DNA of 64,000 nt from Andreprevotia chitinilytica DSM 18519 (GTDB lineage: Bacteria; Pseudomonadota; Gammaproteobacteria; Burkholderiales; Chitinibacteraceae), in the NCBI RefSeq assembly GCF_000711875.1, contig NZ_JONM01000002.1, positions 66,769-130,768 of the forward strand, in the 5' to 3' direction. Position numbers and translations under genes: made by a program. Below are positions 16,668 through 24,482 of the stretch, one piece after another. A model generated the notes under the pieces. The model ran no database searches and was not told the origin of the DNA. It saw only the letters and a program-made list of their open reading frames with translations. Within the stretch, counting starts at the first letter, position 1, and the number at the start of each line of letters is the position of its first letter.

Positions 16668-18956
16668 TTAGATATCCGCGCGCAAGCTCAGGAAGTAGCT
16701 GCGCTCCGGCACGAAGTAGTACAGGAACTGGTTCGGATCCTTGCCACCGCTGGTGTCGTTGGCGGCCGGGCCGTTGTTGTCGGTGATGGCGTGGGTGTTG
16801 AACAGGTTGTTGATGGTGAAGCTGATGCGCACGTTCTTGGTGTGCGGCAACAGGTTGCTGAACTCACGCGACAACGAGAAATCGCTGACGCTGTACGAGC
16901 CGACGCGATAGATATCGCCATCCGCCTCGCCGTTCTTGCCTTGGTACATCGAGCCGACGAACTTGGTGATCAGGCCGGCTTTCCACTGGCTCATCGCGTA
17001 GTTCAGGCCCAGCGCCGCCGTGTATTGCGGCACGCCGGAGATCGTCTGGCCGGACTTCCAGCCCTGGCCGGCCGAAGCCAGACCGTCTTCCTTGAACACG
17101 GCCTTGTTCAGCGAGCCGTTGGCATAGATCGAGAAGCCGTAGCCCACCAGCACGTTGCCTTCCGCTTCGATACCGGAGTAACGCACGCCGCCGGCATTGA
17201 AGTAGGTTGCATTGGCACCGCCGCCACTCTTGGCGATGTAGTTGGTGAAATCGACCAGGTAGACGTCGGCATTCAGCGTGAAGCTGTCGGCCTTGTACAC
17301 GGTGCCGAGCTGGTAGGCCGTCGAGGTTTGCGGCTCCACCGAGTTGTTGGCGAGCGCATTGCCCGAGTACAGCGTATTCAGGTTCGGTGCGAGCACGCCC
17401 TTGCCGACTTGGGCGTAGCCGGTCCACAGCGGGGTGAACTGGTAGTGCACGTCCAGGCTCGGCAGGAAGCTGTTCCAGGTCTTGCTCACGTTGCCACCGG
17501 TGCCGGCCAGATTGTTCTGATTGATGTTGGCGTTGAGCGTGCGCTGGAAGTTCTGATAACGCAGGCCCGGCGTGACGGTGAGGGTGTCGGTCGCCTTCCA
17601 TTCGAATTCGCCGAACACCTGCCGGTTGTCGACGTAATCCACCATGTCGTAATAGGTGTTGCCGTAGGTGGCGTTTTGCTTGTACGGCGTGTTGGTCGTG
17701 AAATCGACGGCGTAGCGGTTGCGCTTGTTGAAGGTGTGCTCGACCCACAGGCCGGTGCGCAAGGTGCCGTAATGGCTGGTGTTCTCGATCTGGAACACGT
17801 CGCCGGTGGTGCGGTATTCGTTCAGCTTGAGCGCGCCGGCGATGTCGGTGCCGGCTTGACCGGGGGCGAATGGCGTGGCGGCCTTGACAGCGGACAGCGG
17901 CGACGAGGTCACATCCCCGTTCAGCTCGTGGCTCATGTTGTAGTAGTAATAGGTGTACAGCTTGTTGCTGACGTTCCAGCCGTTGTTGAAGTCGTGCTTC
18001 AGATCGAGGTAGCCGAAGTCGGTGTGCTTGTCCTGATAGTCATAACCCCAGTAGTTCGGGCTGGTCGGGTCGTTATTCAGACCGTAGTTGTAGCCGTATT
18101 GCGCCACCTGGTTCAGCGTCGCGCCGGACGGATTGTTGAAATGGATCTTGTCCACCGTGTAGAGCGCGGTCAGCGTGGTGTTTTCATCCAGCGGCAGCTG
18201 ATCCTTGATGAAGGCGTTCTTGTTGCGCAGGCCACCATTGGTGAGCGCGCCATCCGAGCGCAGCGATTCGACATTGATGAACAGATTGTTGTCGAGCAGG
18301 CCCGGCGTGATGCCGGAGTTGTAGCCAATGCCGTACAGCTGGGTATCGTGCGAGCCGACGGTGAGGTAGGGGCGCAGGTTGGATTGCGCATCCAGCGTTG
18401 GCGAATACAGATTGATCGAGCCGCCGAAGGTGGCATAACCGATGGTGCTGGCAGAGCCCGGGCTGCGGTCGATGTTCACGCTGCCGATGGTTGCCGCCGG
18501 GAAGTAAGACGTGGTGTGGTGGCTGAAATCGTTGGTATCGCCAAACGGCACGCCGTCATAAGTGACGTTGAACTGGCCATCCGGGAAGCCGCGCAGGGTC
18601 TGGCCCTTGGCTTCCGACATGCCCACGCCGTTGGGGGACGAGCTGGTGTAGCTCGGTGCCAGTCGGATCAGCGCGCCGTAATCGGCGTAGGGCAGCACTT
18701 GATTGTCGATGTAGTCGCCGCTGATCAAGGTTTGTGGCGAACGAGCTTCCAGCGGCGCCTGGGTCAGCGCTGCACCAGCAGCCGGCGTGACTGCCTTGCG
18801 CTTGGTGGTTGCGGCTGTACCACCGCCGGTGCCGCCTTCCGCAGAGACGCTGCCGATGTCGGTCGGAGCGTCCGCCGCATAGGCCGACATGACCGAGCAA
18901 GCGATAACGGACAAGACAAAACGGTGCATTGATTTGTGGTGACCACGCGATTTCAT
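16668..18956 (-). CDS. TonB-dependent outer-membrane receptor
   Basis: A 762-residue receptor. Signal sequence (mature part starts near ADAPTDIGSVSAE), an N-terminal plug domain (QTLISGDYIDNQVLPYADYGALIRLAPSY, then GQTLRGFPDGQFNVTYDGVPFGD) and a beta-barrel rich in aromatic strands, ending YFLSLRADI with a polar residue before a terminal Ile. The ATG at 18956 follows GGGGAG at good spacing and is preferred over a GTG nine bases earlier. The ligand is unknown. The dedicated TonB/ExbBD genes and the divergent, probably Pho-controlled phosphatase hint at a phosphorylated or phosphate-limited substrate, but this is only inference. Confidence 0.9.
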   Translation of the reverse strand: MKSRGHHKSMHRFVLSVIACSVMSAYAADAPTDIGSVSAEGGTGGGTAATTKRKAVTPAAGAALTQAPLEARSPQTLISGDYIDNQVLPYADYGALIRLAPSYTSSSPNGVGMSEAKGQTLRGFPDGQFNVTYDGVPFGDTNDFSHHTTSYFPAATIGSVNIDRSPGSASTIGYATFGGSINLYSPTLDAQSNLRPYLTVGSHDTQLYGIGYNSGITPGLLDNNLFINVESLRSDGALTNGGLRNKNAFIKDQLPLDENTTLTALYTVDKIHFNNPSGATLNQVAQYGYNYGLNNDPTSPNYWGYDYQDKHTDFGYLDLKHDFNNGWNVSNKLYTYYYYNMSHELNGDVTSSPLSAVKAATPFAPGQAGTDIAGALKLNEYRTTGDVFQIENTSHYGTLRTGLWVEHTFNKRNRYAVDFTTNTPYKQNATYGNTYYDMVDYVDNRQVFGEFEWKATDTLTVTPGLRYQNFQRTLNANINQNNLAGTGGNVSKTWNSFLPSLDVHYQFTPLWTGYAQVGKGVLAPNLNTLYSGNALANNSVEPQTSTAYQLGTVYKADSFTLNADVYLVDFTNYIAKSGGGANATYFNAGGVRYSGIEAEGNVLVGYGFSIYANGSLNKAVFKEDGLASAGQGWKSGQTISGVPQYTAALGLNYAMSQWKAGLITKFVGSMYQGKNGEADGDIYRVGSYSVSDFSLSREFSNLLPHTKNVRISFTINNLFNTHAITDNNGPAANDTSGGKDPNQFLYYFVPERSYFLSLRADI

Positions 18957-19312
18957 GACAAACACTCCCCTTGAGCCGATTGCAAGGCAATTGGCCGATA
19001 TTTAATTAGCGATATGTAGTAGAGATAAAACGGGAAGAACCGACTGCTGATGCTGGAAAATCAAAACGCGGAGTATGGGGCGGGTTTATTACGAAACATT
19101 GACGGAAACATTTCGGTTTGAATTCGTTTTGTAATGAGTGATTGTGCTGCTGAAATTGCCGTGTTTTAAATGGAAAACATAAGTCATCTAGACGTATGGA
19201 TAACAAATGCCATTGTATGTAAAGATATGTAATTGAATTGGCTGATTGCTGCTTATGTATTTAAGCGTTTTCTAATTGTTTGAATTGGCGTGAAATTGGA
19301 CAAATTGCTGGC
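18957..19312. other. AT-rich intergenic region between receptor and phosphatase
   Basis: About 350 bases, clearly more AT-rich than the flanking genes, between two divergent genes. It must hold the receptor promoter on the minus strand. I see no open frame with a ribosome site and no Fur-like GATAATGATTATC pattern. A weak two-repeat match to a Pho box can be read on the minus strand around 19090-19115, but it is too poor to call. Confidence 0.5.
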
Positions 19313-19341
19313 CTGTCACGAATGGGTCATGAATCAGTCAT
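19313..19341 (+). promoter_or_regulatory. Pho box (PhoB binding site) with three direct repeats
   Basis: Three 7-base units repeat at exactly 11-base intervals: CTGTCAC (19313), GGGTCAT (19324) and CAGTCAT (19335). This matches the PhoB consensus CTGTCAT repeated every 11 bases. It ends 54 bases before the phosphatase ATG, placing it at a normal activator position. It predicts induction of the phosphatase by phosphate starvation. Confidence 0.75.
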
Positions 19342-19395
19342 GAATGGCGCGTAAGGTCTGCCGCTTTATCGGACAGACAGACTAGGCAATCAATC

Positions 19396-20118
19396 ATGCG
19401 GCAATGGTTTGGGGATCGACGGTTTCAATCTTTGACAATGCTGCTGGTGTTGGCCTTGTTGTCCCCGGCCTGGGCGGCCGACAGCACTTATCTGGGCAGC
19501 AACAAGCTCGACATCGCTACATTGATCGCACCGCCGCCGGCATTAAACTCCCCGGCCGGCCTCAAGGATTTGCAGTTGGTGCTCGATGCCCAGAAAACAC
19601 GCACTGCTGCGCAATTGGCCGTGGCGGATGCCGACACGCACAAAAGCGTGTTCCGCTTTGCCGATGTGCTGGGCGAATCATTCAATGCGGAGAAACTGAC
19701 GGTCACTGCGGCTTTCTTCGAGCGGCTGGCGCATGAAGGCGCCGGGCCGATGAAGGCCGCCAAGCAATACTGGATGCGTCCGCGCCCTTATAACAGCAGC
19801 CCGGAAGTGCACCCCGGCATCGTCACCGAAGGGACATCACCCAGCTATCCGAGCGGCCACGCGACCTTTGCTTATCTGACTGCGGTGGTATTGGCGAATA
19901 TCGTTCCGGAAAAGCGGACTGAGATCTTTGCCCGCGCCGATGTCTTTGCCCAAGGCCGGGTCATTGGCGGCGTGCATTACCCAAGCGATATCGAGGCCGG
20001 TAAATTGACCGGTACGATTGTCGCCGCGGCCATGCTGGAAAACGCTGCGTTCCGCGCTGATTTGGCGCGTGCCACGATTGAAACGCGGAAAGCGCTGGGA
20101 TTGCCGGTGCTTAAATAA
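19396..20118 (+). CDS. Class A acid phosphatase (PhoN type, PAP2 superfamily)
   Basis: A 240-residue exported enzyme with a signal peptide ending SPAWA. All parts of the class A non-specific acid phosphatase signature are present: KQYWMRPRP (Lys123, Arg130), PSGH (152-155) and GRVIGGVHYPSD (Arg188, His194 nucleophile, Asp198). It should release phosphate from many organic monoesters in the periplasm. The Pho box directly upstream supports control by phosphate starvation. The divergent TonB-dependent receptor may supply substrates. Confidence 0.92.
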   Translation: MRQWFGDRRFQSLTMLLVLALLSPAWAADSTYLGSNKLDIATLIAPPPALNSPAGLKDLQLVLDAQKTRTAAQLAVADADTHKSVFRFADVLGESFNAEKLTVTAAFFERLAHEGAGPMKAAKQYWMRPRPYNSSPEVHPGIVTEGTSPSYPSGHATFAYLTAVVLANIVPEKRTEIFARADVFAQGRVIGGVHYPSDIEAGKLTGTIVAAAMLENAAFRADLARATIETRKALGLPVLK

Positions 20119-20270
20119 AGCCTTGGGGTTGGTTGAAGAATGTTTCTGGCTGTTTTTACAATTGATTGGCGGATGGTTTGCAATTGCAGCCAATTGACTG
20201 GTTGTCATTGATGGCTATCGAAGAGGCCCATTCAATACAGTCAGAATGCATGTCAAATCTTTGATCAATC

Positions 20271-20345
20271 TGTAGGAGCGAGCTTGCTCGCGATGGCGAC
20301 GTTGAATATGGCACCATTGCCATCGCGAGCAAGCTCGCTCCTACA
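20271..20345. repeat. REP-type palindrome, family A
   Basis: Arms of 27 bases (TGTAGGAGCGAGCTTGCTCG plus CGATGGC and its complement) with a 21-base loop. Related copies lie at 38033-38100 and 46883-46954. The sequence resembles REP elements common in pseudomonads. It lies downstream of the phosphatase gene. Confidence 0.85.
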
Positions 20346-20371
20346 TTGGGTTCCAGCAATAGGAACGCTCA

Positions 20372-20402
20372 CTGTAGCCCGGACGCTTCGCGGCCGGGGT
20401 GA
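20372..20402. repeat. Repeat family B, single arm
   Basis: TGTAGCCCGGACGCTTCGCG followed by GCCGGGG. It is one arm of the family B palindrome found complete at 22279-22343, 46974-47075 and 51005-51102. It sits near the stop of the siderophore-interacting protein gene. Confidence 0.7.
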
Positions 20403-20423
20403 CGCCGCTTCATCGTCAGCCAC

Positions 20424-21239
20424 TCAATCATCCAGATTCTCATGACTGGCAATCGCGCCGCGCTTCCAATAGCTCGCCGCCCGGATGCGGGATTTATCGA
20501 TGCCGCGCTCGCCCACCAGATGCTTGCGTACCGACTGGATGGCCGCCAGTTCGCCTGCCGCCCACACATAGCCTTCGCCAACAGGTAACGAGAGCTGGCG
20601 TACCGCTTCGGTCAAGTTTAGGCCGGCGGTATCGGCCGGATCACGGTGCAGCCACTGCACGGTCAGGTGGGCGGCGGAGTGCAAGGGAATCTGCGCCGTT
20701 TCATCGGCGACTTCCAGCACGACCAAGGCGTTTGCCTCCGCGGGAAGTTCTTCCAGGCGGCGCGCGATGGCGGGCAGGGCGCTGTCATCACCGATCAGCA
20801 GATGCCAGTGGAAACCCGTCGGGATGACGAAGGAACCACGTGGCCCGCCGATGCCGAGCTGTTGGCCTGGTTTGGCTTGCGCGGCCCAGGTAGTGGCCGG
20901 GCCTTCGCCATGCAGCACGAATTCGATATCCAGCTCGCCGCTGGCCGGGTCGAACCGGCGTGGCGTGTAGTCCCGCGCGATCGGCCGGGCTGCGCCTTCG
21001 ACGAAGGTCGGGCCGTTCGGGCCGAGTTCCGGCATGCGCGGCGCGACTTCACCCGGTGCCGGAAAGAACACCTTGATGTGATCGTCGAATGAGGCGGATA
21101 CGAAATCAGCCAGATCGTCGCCGGTAAAGGTGATGCGGACCAGATGCGGGCTGAGTTGTTGCACGCGGCGCACCTGCAAGTGCCGCAGTTTGAGGGTATG
21201 CCGCACGCGTTGCACGGCGAGGGAGTTATTAGTGGTCAT
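20424..21239 (-). CDS. yqjH: Siderophore-interacting protein / ferric-siderophore reductase (YqjH-like)
   Basis: A 271-residue flavoprotein of the SIP family. The N-terminal FAD-binding barrel carries RDYTPRRFD (residues near 90), the flavin-binding Arg-x-Tyr-Thr motif. The NAD(P)H-binding half has GPRGSF, HLLIGDDSALPAIARRLEEL and the C-terminal YVWAAGELAAIQSVRKHL typical of SIPs. It is expected to release iron from ferric siderophores in the cytoplasm by reduction. The PadR-type gene upstream on the same strand matches E. coli YqjI, the known regulator of yqjH, which supports the symbol. Confidence 0.9.
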   Translation of the reverse strand: MTTNNSLAVQRVRHTLKLRHLQVRRVQQLSPHLVRITFTGDDLADFVSASFDDHIKVFFPAPGEVAPRMPELGPNGPTFVEGAARPIARDYTPRRFDPASGELDIEFVLHGEGPATTWAAQAKPGQQLGIGGPRGSFVIPTGFHWHLLIGDDSALPAIARRLEELPAEANALVVLEVADETAQIPLHSAAHLTVQWLHRDPADTAGLNLTEAVRQLSLPVGEGYVWAAGELAAIQSVRKHLVGERGIDKSRIRAASYWKRGAIASHENLDD

Positions 21240-21320
21240 TGAGCGGCTCTCAGGTGAGTGTGTTTAGCGGCCGGGCGATTAACAGGCTGTTCAAAGTTTT
21301 TTCGGCAACGGCTTGCATTG

Positions 21321-21425
21321 CCATTCCCCCCTTTTTGAAGGGGGGCTAGGGGGATTTCTGCGACATCTCAATATCCACTAGCGTCGAAATCCCCCTCAAT
21401 CCCCCTTCAAAAAGGGGGAAGTAAC
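21321..21425. repeat. Palindromic repeat, family F (long form)
   Basis: CATTCCCCCCTTTTTGAAGG, GGGGGCTAGGGGGATTTC and their near-complement GAAATCCCCCTCAATCCCCC enclose a ~30-base loop. It sits in the 234-base gap between the PadR regulator and the siderophore-interacting protein gene, which are read in the same direction. Confidence 0.7.
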
Positions 21426-21473
21426 ACCCCGCCGCGCTTCAAGTTGGCTGTTTGCGAGATTTTGAACAGGCTC

Positions 21474-22160
21474 TTACACGTCGGACCCGGTCGGCGCTTT
21501 CGGGCCGGCTTCGATCTCTGCCGTGGCACGGGCGAGGATGGCGGCGATCCGGCGTTGTTCGTCGGCTGTTGCGTCGGTACGCATCACCAGCGCGTATTTC
21601 AATGCCCGGCGCGCTTGCATCAGTTCGGGCACCCAAGCGCCGGTGTCATCGCTGGCCTCGGCCGGCTCGCCCGAAAACGCCCGGCGTACCGAATCCATCT
21701 TGCGGCCGATGTGGGTGAGCTTGGCGAGCATCAGGTCTACTTGCTCGCGATGCGCCGCCAGATGCGTGCGGCCCTGCTCGGCCAGGGAGTAGCACTTGCG
21801 GTTGCCGGTTACTTCGACCGTGGCGTGGCCGACTTCTTCCAGATAGGTGAGCGCCGGGTAAACCATGCCGGGGCTGGGGCTGTAGAAGCCGTTGGAGCGG
21901 ACTTCCAGCGCCTTGATCAGCTCGTAGCCGTGGCGGGGTTGTTCTTCCAGCAGCGCCAGCAACAGCAGTTGCAAATCATCCGAGCTGACCTTGCGGCTAC
22001 GCGGCATGCCGCCGCCTTCGCCGTCGAAACCACCGGGGCCGCCGAAGAACCCGCCGCCGCCATGCCGATGGTGATGCCGGCCCATTGCATGCCGCCGCAG
22101 CGGCGCCGTCAGATGATCAATAAGATGCTGATAGAAATGACCTTTTTCATGGCAATGCAT
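21474..22160 (-). CDS. yqjI: PadR-family metal-responsive regulator (YqjI-like)
   Basis: A 228-residue regulator. The first ~50 residues are His- and Gly-rich (MHCHEKGHFYQHLIDH, then GRHHHRHGGGGFFGG), as in E. coli YqjI, where this region binds nickel. The PadR winged helix follows: LLLLALLEEQPRHGYELIKALE and YSPSPGMVYPALTYLEE. A C-terminal helical dimerisation region follows. The ATG at 22160 has AGAGG eight bases upstream and is preferred over a GTG at 22169. By analogy it represses the reductase gene downstream and itself, and nickel excess relieves repression. Confidence 0.88.
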   Translation of the reverse strand: MHCHEKGHFYQHLIDHLTAPLRRHAMGRHHHRHGGGGFFGGPGGFDGEGGGMPRSRKVSSDDLQLLLLALLEEQPRHGYELIKALEVRSNGFYSPSPGMVYPALTYLEEVGHATVEVTGNRKCYSLAEQGRTHLAAHREQVDLMLAKLTHIGRKMDSVRRAFSGEPAEASDDTGAWVPELMQARRALKYALVMRTDATADEQRRIAAILARATAEIEAGPKAPTGSDV

Positions 22161-22180
22161 GGTGTACACCTCTCACTGTT

Positions 22181-22217
22181 GTCTTAAAACAGATCTAAAA
22201 ACATGTCTTAAGATATA
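22181..22217 (-). promoter_or_regulatory. Candidate operator upstream of the PadR regulator
   Basis: GTCTTAA occurs at 22181 and 22205, 24 bases apart, with an internal AGATCT palindrome and TCTTAAGATATA after it. The region lies just upstream of the regulator's ribosome site, as expected for autoregulation. The assignment to YqjI is inference. Confidence 0.4.
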
Positions 22218-22278
22218 TTTGAGCGAAGGGATGGTCAAGACCGTTGATCGGGATTGGTGGGGTTGGTGTGCCAAAGCG

Positions 22279-22343
22279 GTAGCCCGGACACCTCGGGGAG
22301 CAGTGAACAGTGCCACCCCGGCCGGCAAGCCGTCCGGGCTACA
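22279..22343. repeat. Palindromic repeat, family B
   Basis: The left arm GTAGCCCGGAC is paired with CCGGCCGGCAAGCCGTCCGG plus GCTAC at the right end. The left side has diverged internally (ACCTCGGGGAG). It lies between the convergent ends of no genes and is close to the pyrophosphohydrolase stop. Confidence 0.7.
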
Positions 22344-22466
22344 AGGGGACGAATTCGCGCGGCAGCGCTGGCGGCAGATAAAGCAAAGGGGCGCATCGCT
22401 GCGCCCCTTGCCATTGCCGTACCGAAGATGCGTTGCTGCTACTGCGCCTGCATCAGCGCGAGCCCA

Positions 22467-22838
22467 TCAAAGCTCGTCATACTTGCGCGAGCTACCGCGT
22501 GATTGTTCGACCGGATATTTCTGCGCATTGAGCGCCAGCTTGCGCTCGACCACGGCAGATAAATCCAGCCCGGTCACGTCGGCCAGCCGCAGCAGATAGA
22601 GCAGTACATCCGATACTTCCTCGCCCAGCCGCTCGGCAAAGGCGGGATCGGCGGGCGCGCTGCGGGCTTGATCATCCGACAGCCACTGGAACAGCTCCAG
22701 CAGCTCCGAAGCCTCTACCGATAAGGCGCAGGCGAGGTTCTTCGGGCTGTGGAACTGATCCCAGTCCCGCTCGGCGGAGAAAGCGCGCAACCGGGCCTGC
22801 AACTCTGTCAGATCGAGCGAGGGGGTGCGTGCATTCAT
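22467..22838 (-). CDS. MazG-like nucleotide pyrophosphohydrolase
   Basis: A 123-residue protein of the all-alpha NTP pyrophosphatase superfamily, closest in length and motifs to RS21-C6/dCTPase-type proteins. The metal site is visible as SVEASELLELFQW (Glu-x-x-Glu) and EEVSDVLLYLLRLAD (Glu-Glu-x-x-Asp). It opens with FSAERDWDQFHSPKNLA, also typical. The likely reaction is hydrolysis of a non-canonical or excess (d)NTP to NMP and pyrophosphate. The stop lies 12 bases from the parvulin gene's end region on the same strand. Confidence 0.85.
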   Translation of the reverse strand: MNARTPSLDLTELQARLRAFSAERDWDQFHSPKNLACALSVEASELLELFQWLSDDQARSAPADPAFAERLGEEVSDVLLYLLRLADVTGLDLSAVVERKLALNAQKYPVEQSRGSSRKYDEL

Positions 22839-22849
22839 CGCGCTGGTCC

Positions 22850-23578
22850 TTAGTGGGCGCTCATCGTGTAGCCATCGATCTTGGCGGTGGCGACGACTTT
22901 TTGCAGGTATTCATTCATGGCACGACGCATGCCCATTTCGCCCAGGTATTGCGCCAGACGTTCTTGCACTTCTTCGAAGGCCACGGCGCTACCGCCTTGC
23001 TTCTTGCCGACCTTGATGATGTGCAGGCCGAACTGGGTTTCGACCAGTTCCGGGTAGAGGGCGTTTTCTGGCGAATTGAAAACGGCGGCATCGAATTCCG
23101 GCACCATCTGGCCGCGACCGAACGAACCCAGGTCGCCACCTTGCTTACCGGACGGGCAGCCCGAGTGTTCCTTGGCGTAGGCGGTGAACTTGAACGGCTC
23201 GGCCTTCAGTTCGTTCAGGATGCCTTCGGCTTTGGCGCGCAGCAGGCCAGCCGGTACGGAAGGATCGCTGCTGAACAGGATATGGCTGGCTTCGGCTTCT
23301 TCACCACGCACGAAGCTTTGCGGATTGGCTTCGTAGAAGGCGCGGCATTCGGCTTCGGTGACTTCCGGCGCTTCAACGCTGGATTGCAGCAGGTTGTCGA
23401 TGCGCTGGTCTTCATCTGCACCTTCCACGCCTTGGGCTTCGGCGGTTTGCAGCAGCACCTGGCGCAGGATCAGGGTTTCGGTCGCGGCGGCGCGCGGGTC
23501 GGCCGTCTGGCCGAATTGCGGTTCAGCGGCGGTAATGGCTGCGTCGGTGATTTCGACGCCGTTTACGGTAATGGTCAT
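22850..23578 (-). CDS. Parvulin-type peptidyl-prolyl isomerase (NifM/SurA-like)
   Basis: A 242-residue protein. The N-terminal half is helical (chaperone-like). The parvulin domain at about 115-210 shows [10 protein letters not shown], the [28 protein letters not shown] core and [15 protein letters not shown]. It has no signal peptide, so it is probably cytoplasmic, like NifM-type isomerases. GGAG before the ATG at 23578 supports this start; longer readings lack signals. The pyrophosphohydrolase gene follows after 11 bases. Confidence 0.88.
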   Translation of the reverse strand: MTITVNGVEITDAAITAAEPQFGQTADPRAAATETLILRQVLLQTAEAQGVEGADEDQRIDNLLQSSVEAPEVTEAECRAFYEANPQSFVRGEEAEASHILFSSDPSVPAGLLRAKAEGILNELKAEPFKFTAYAKEHSGCPSGKQGGDLGSFGRGQMVPEFDAAVFNSPENALYPELVETQFGLHIIKVGKKQGGSAVAFEEVQERLAQYLGEMGMRRAMNEYLQKVVATAKIDGYTMSAH

Positions 23579-23777
23579 CAGGGTCTCCGGGAAAACGCGA
23601 CAGGATACTGGAAATGGCCGAGTCGGACTTGCGCGGGACGACGGGAGGATTGCCGGAGGGGATGGGGTTGGTGAATTTCGGCGGTGACGTGGGCAAGTGT
23701 CGCCGGCTTTAACTTCCCCCTTTATAAAAGGGGGGGATGGGCATCGATCCTTGCCAATATCCCTCCCTTCATGCAAT

Positions 23778-23791
23778 CTACCTACTGGTAG
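23778..23791 (+). promoter_or_regulatory. TetR operator upstream of its own gene
   Basis: CTACC and GGTAG flank four bases. The same arms, spaced eight bases apart, occur before the thiolase gene at 24417-24436. Its position just before the ribosome site of the regulator gene suggests autorepression. Confidence 0.6.
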
Positions 23792-23802
23792 GGAGATCAA
23801 TG

Positions 23803-24366
23803 ATGTTGAAAGAAACCGAATCAAGCACTCGCGAGCAGATCGTCCGCGTCGCGATGGATCTGATCCAGACCCGCTCATACCTGGGCTTCAGCTTTCAGGA
23901 CATCGCGGATCGGGTCGGCATTCGCAAAGCCAGCCTGTATCACCATTTCGCGTCCAAGGAATCGCTGGGGGTCGAGGTGCTGCAGACGGCGATGCAAGGC
24001 TTCAACGACTGGACAGCGACCACGCCCAAGTCACCGCAGAAAAAGCTGGATGCCTATTTCAGCCTGTACCGGAAAGAGCTGCGCGCCGGGCAGGCGGTCT
24101 GTCCGGCGGGGGCGTTCGCACCGGGCTGGGATTGTGCCAACGATGATTTGCGCGCTGCCGCATCCGAATTGCGCAATACGCAGATTCAGTGGCTGACCGA
24201 GGTGCTTGGCGGCATGGATTTGAAACAGCCGGCCGGATCGCTCGATCAGCTGGCGGTCTTTGTGTTCGCGGTTTGCCAAGGGGCGCTGACCTCGGCGCGC
24301 ATGACAGAAAACGTCGCGGAGTTCGACATCACCATCGCGCAGCTGAAAACGCTGTTGGCACGTTAA
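23803..24366 (+). CDS. TetR/AcrR-family transcriptional regulator
   Basis: A 187-residue repressor. The N-terminal HTH reads [35 protein letters not shown] (core: [17 protein letters not shown]), typical of TetR. The C-terminal ligand domain is of the TetR_C type with two cysteines ([18 protein letters not shown]). Two adjacent ATG codons are possible (23800 and 23803); the second has the better distance from GGGAG. A shared palindrome upstream of this gene and of the thiolase 117 bases downstream indicates that it represses both. The inducer is unknown and may be an acyl-CoA or related compound. Confidence 0.88.
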   Translation: MLKETESSTREQIVRVAMDLIQTRSYLGFSFQDIADRVGIRKASLYHHFASKESLGVEVLQTAMQGFNDWTATTPKSPQKKLDAYFSLYRKELRAGQAVCPAGAFAPGWDCANDDLRAAASELRNTQIQWLTEVLGGMDLKQPAGSLDQLAVFVFAVCQGALTSARMTENVAEFDITIAQLKTLLAR

Positions 24367-24416
24367 GCAGCGGTCATCCAGGCACGTTACGACGTGCTTG
24401 TTTTTCGATCTCATTG

Positions 24417-24436
24417 CCTACCGATTGGATGGTAGG
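24417..24436 (+). promoter_or_regulatory. TetR operator upstream of the thiolase operon
   Basis: CCTACC-GATTGGAT-GGTAGG. It shares arms with the site at 23778-23791. It lies 46 bases before the thiolase ATG, in the promoter position. Confidence 0.6.
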
Positions 24437-24482
24437 TTTTAACCACGCACGCCAACCAGCGGGCACACACGAGAGGTCAGTC

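Noticed and set aside
16581-18932. Very long open frame on the plus strand (over 780 codons)
   Set aside because: It is the antisense of the TonB-dependent receptor gene. Its translation has no family features, while the minus strand encodes a complete receptor.
18957-19312. Fur box or other iron-control site before the TonB receptor
   Set aside because: No match to the 19-base Fur consensus was found on either strand; a weak Pho-like match is too poor to claim.
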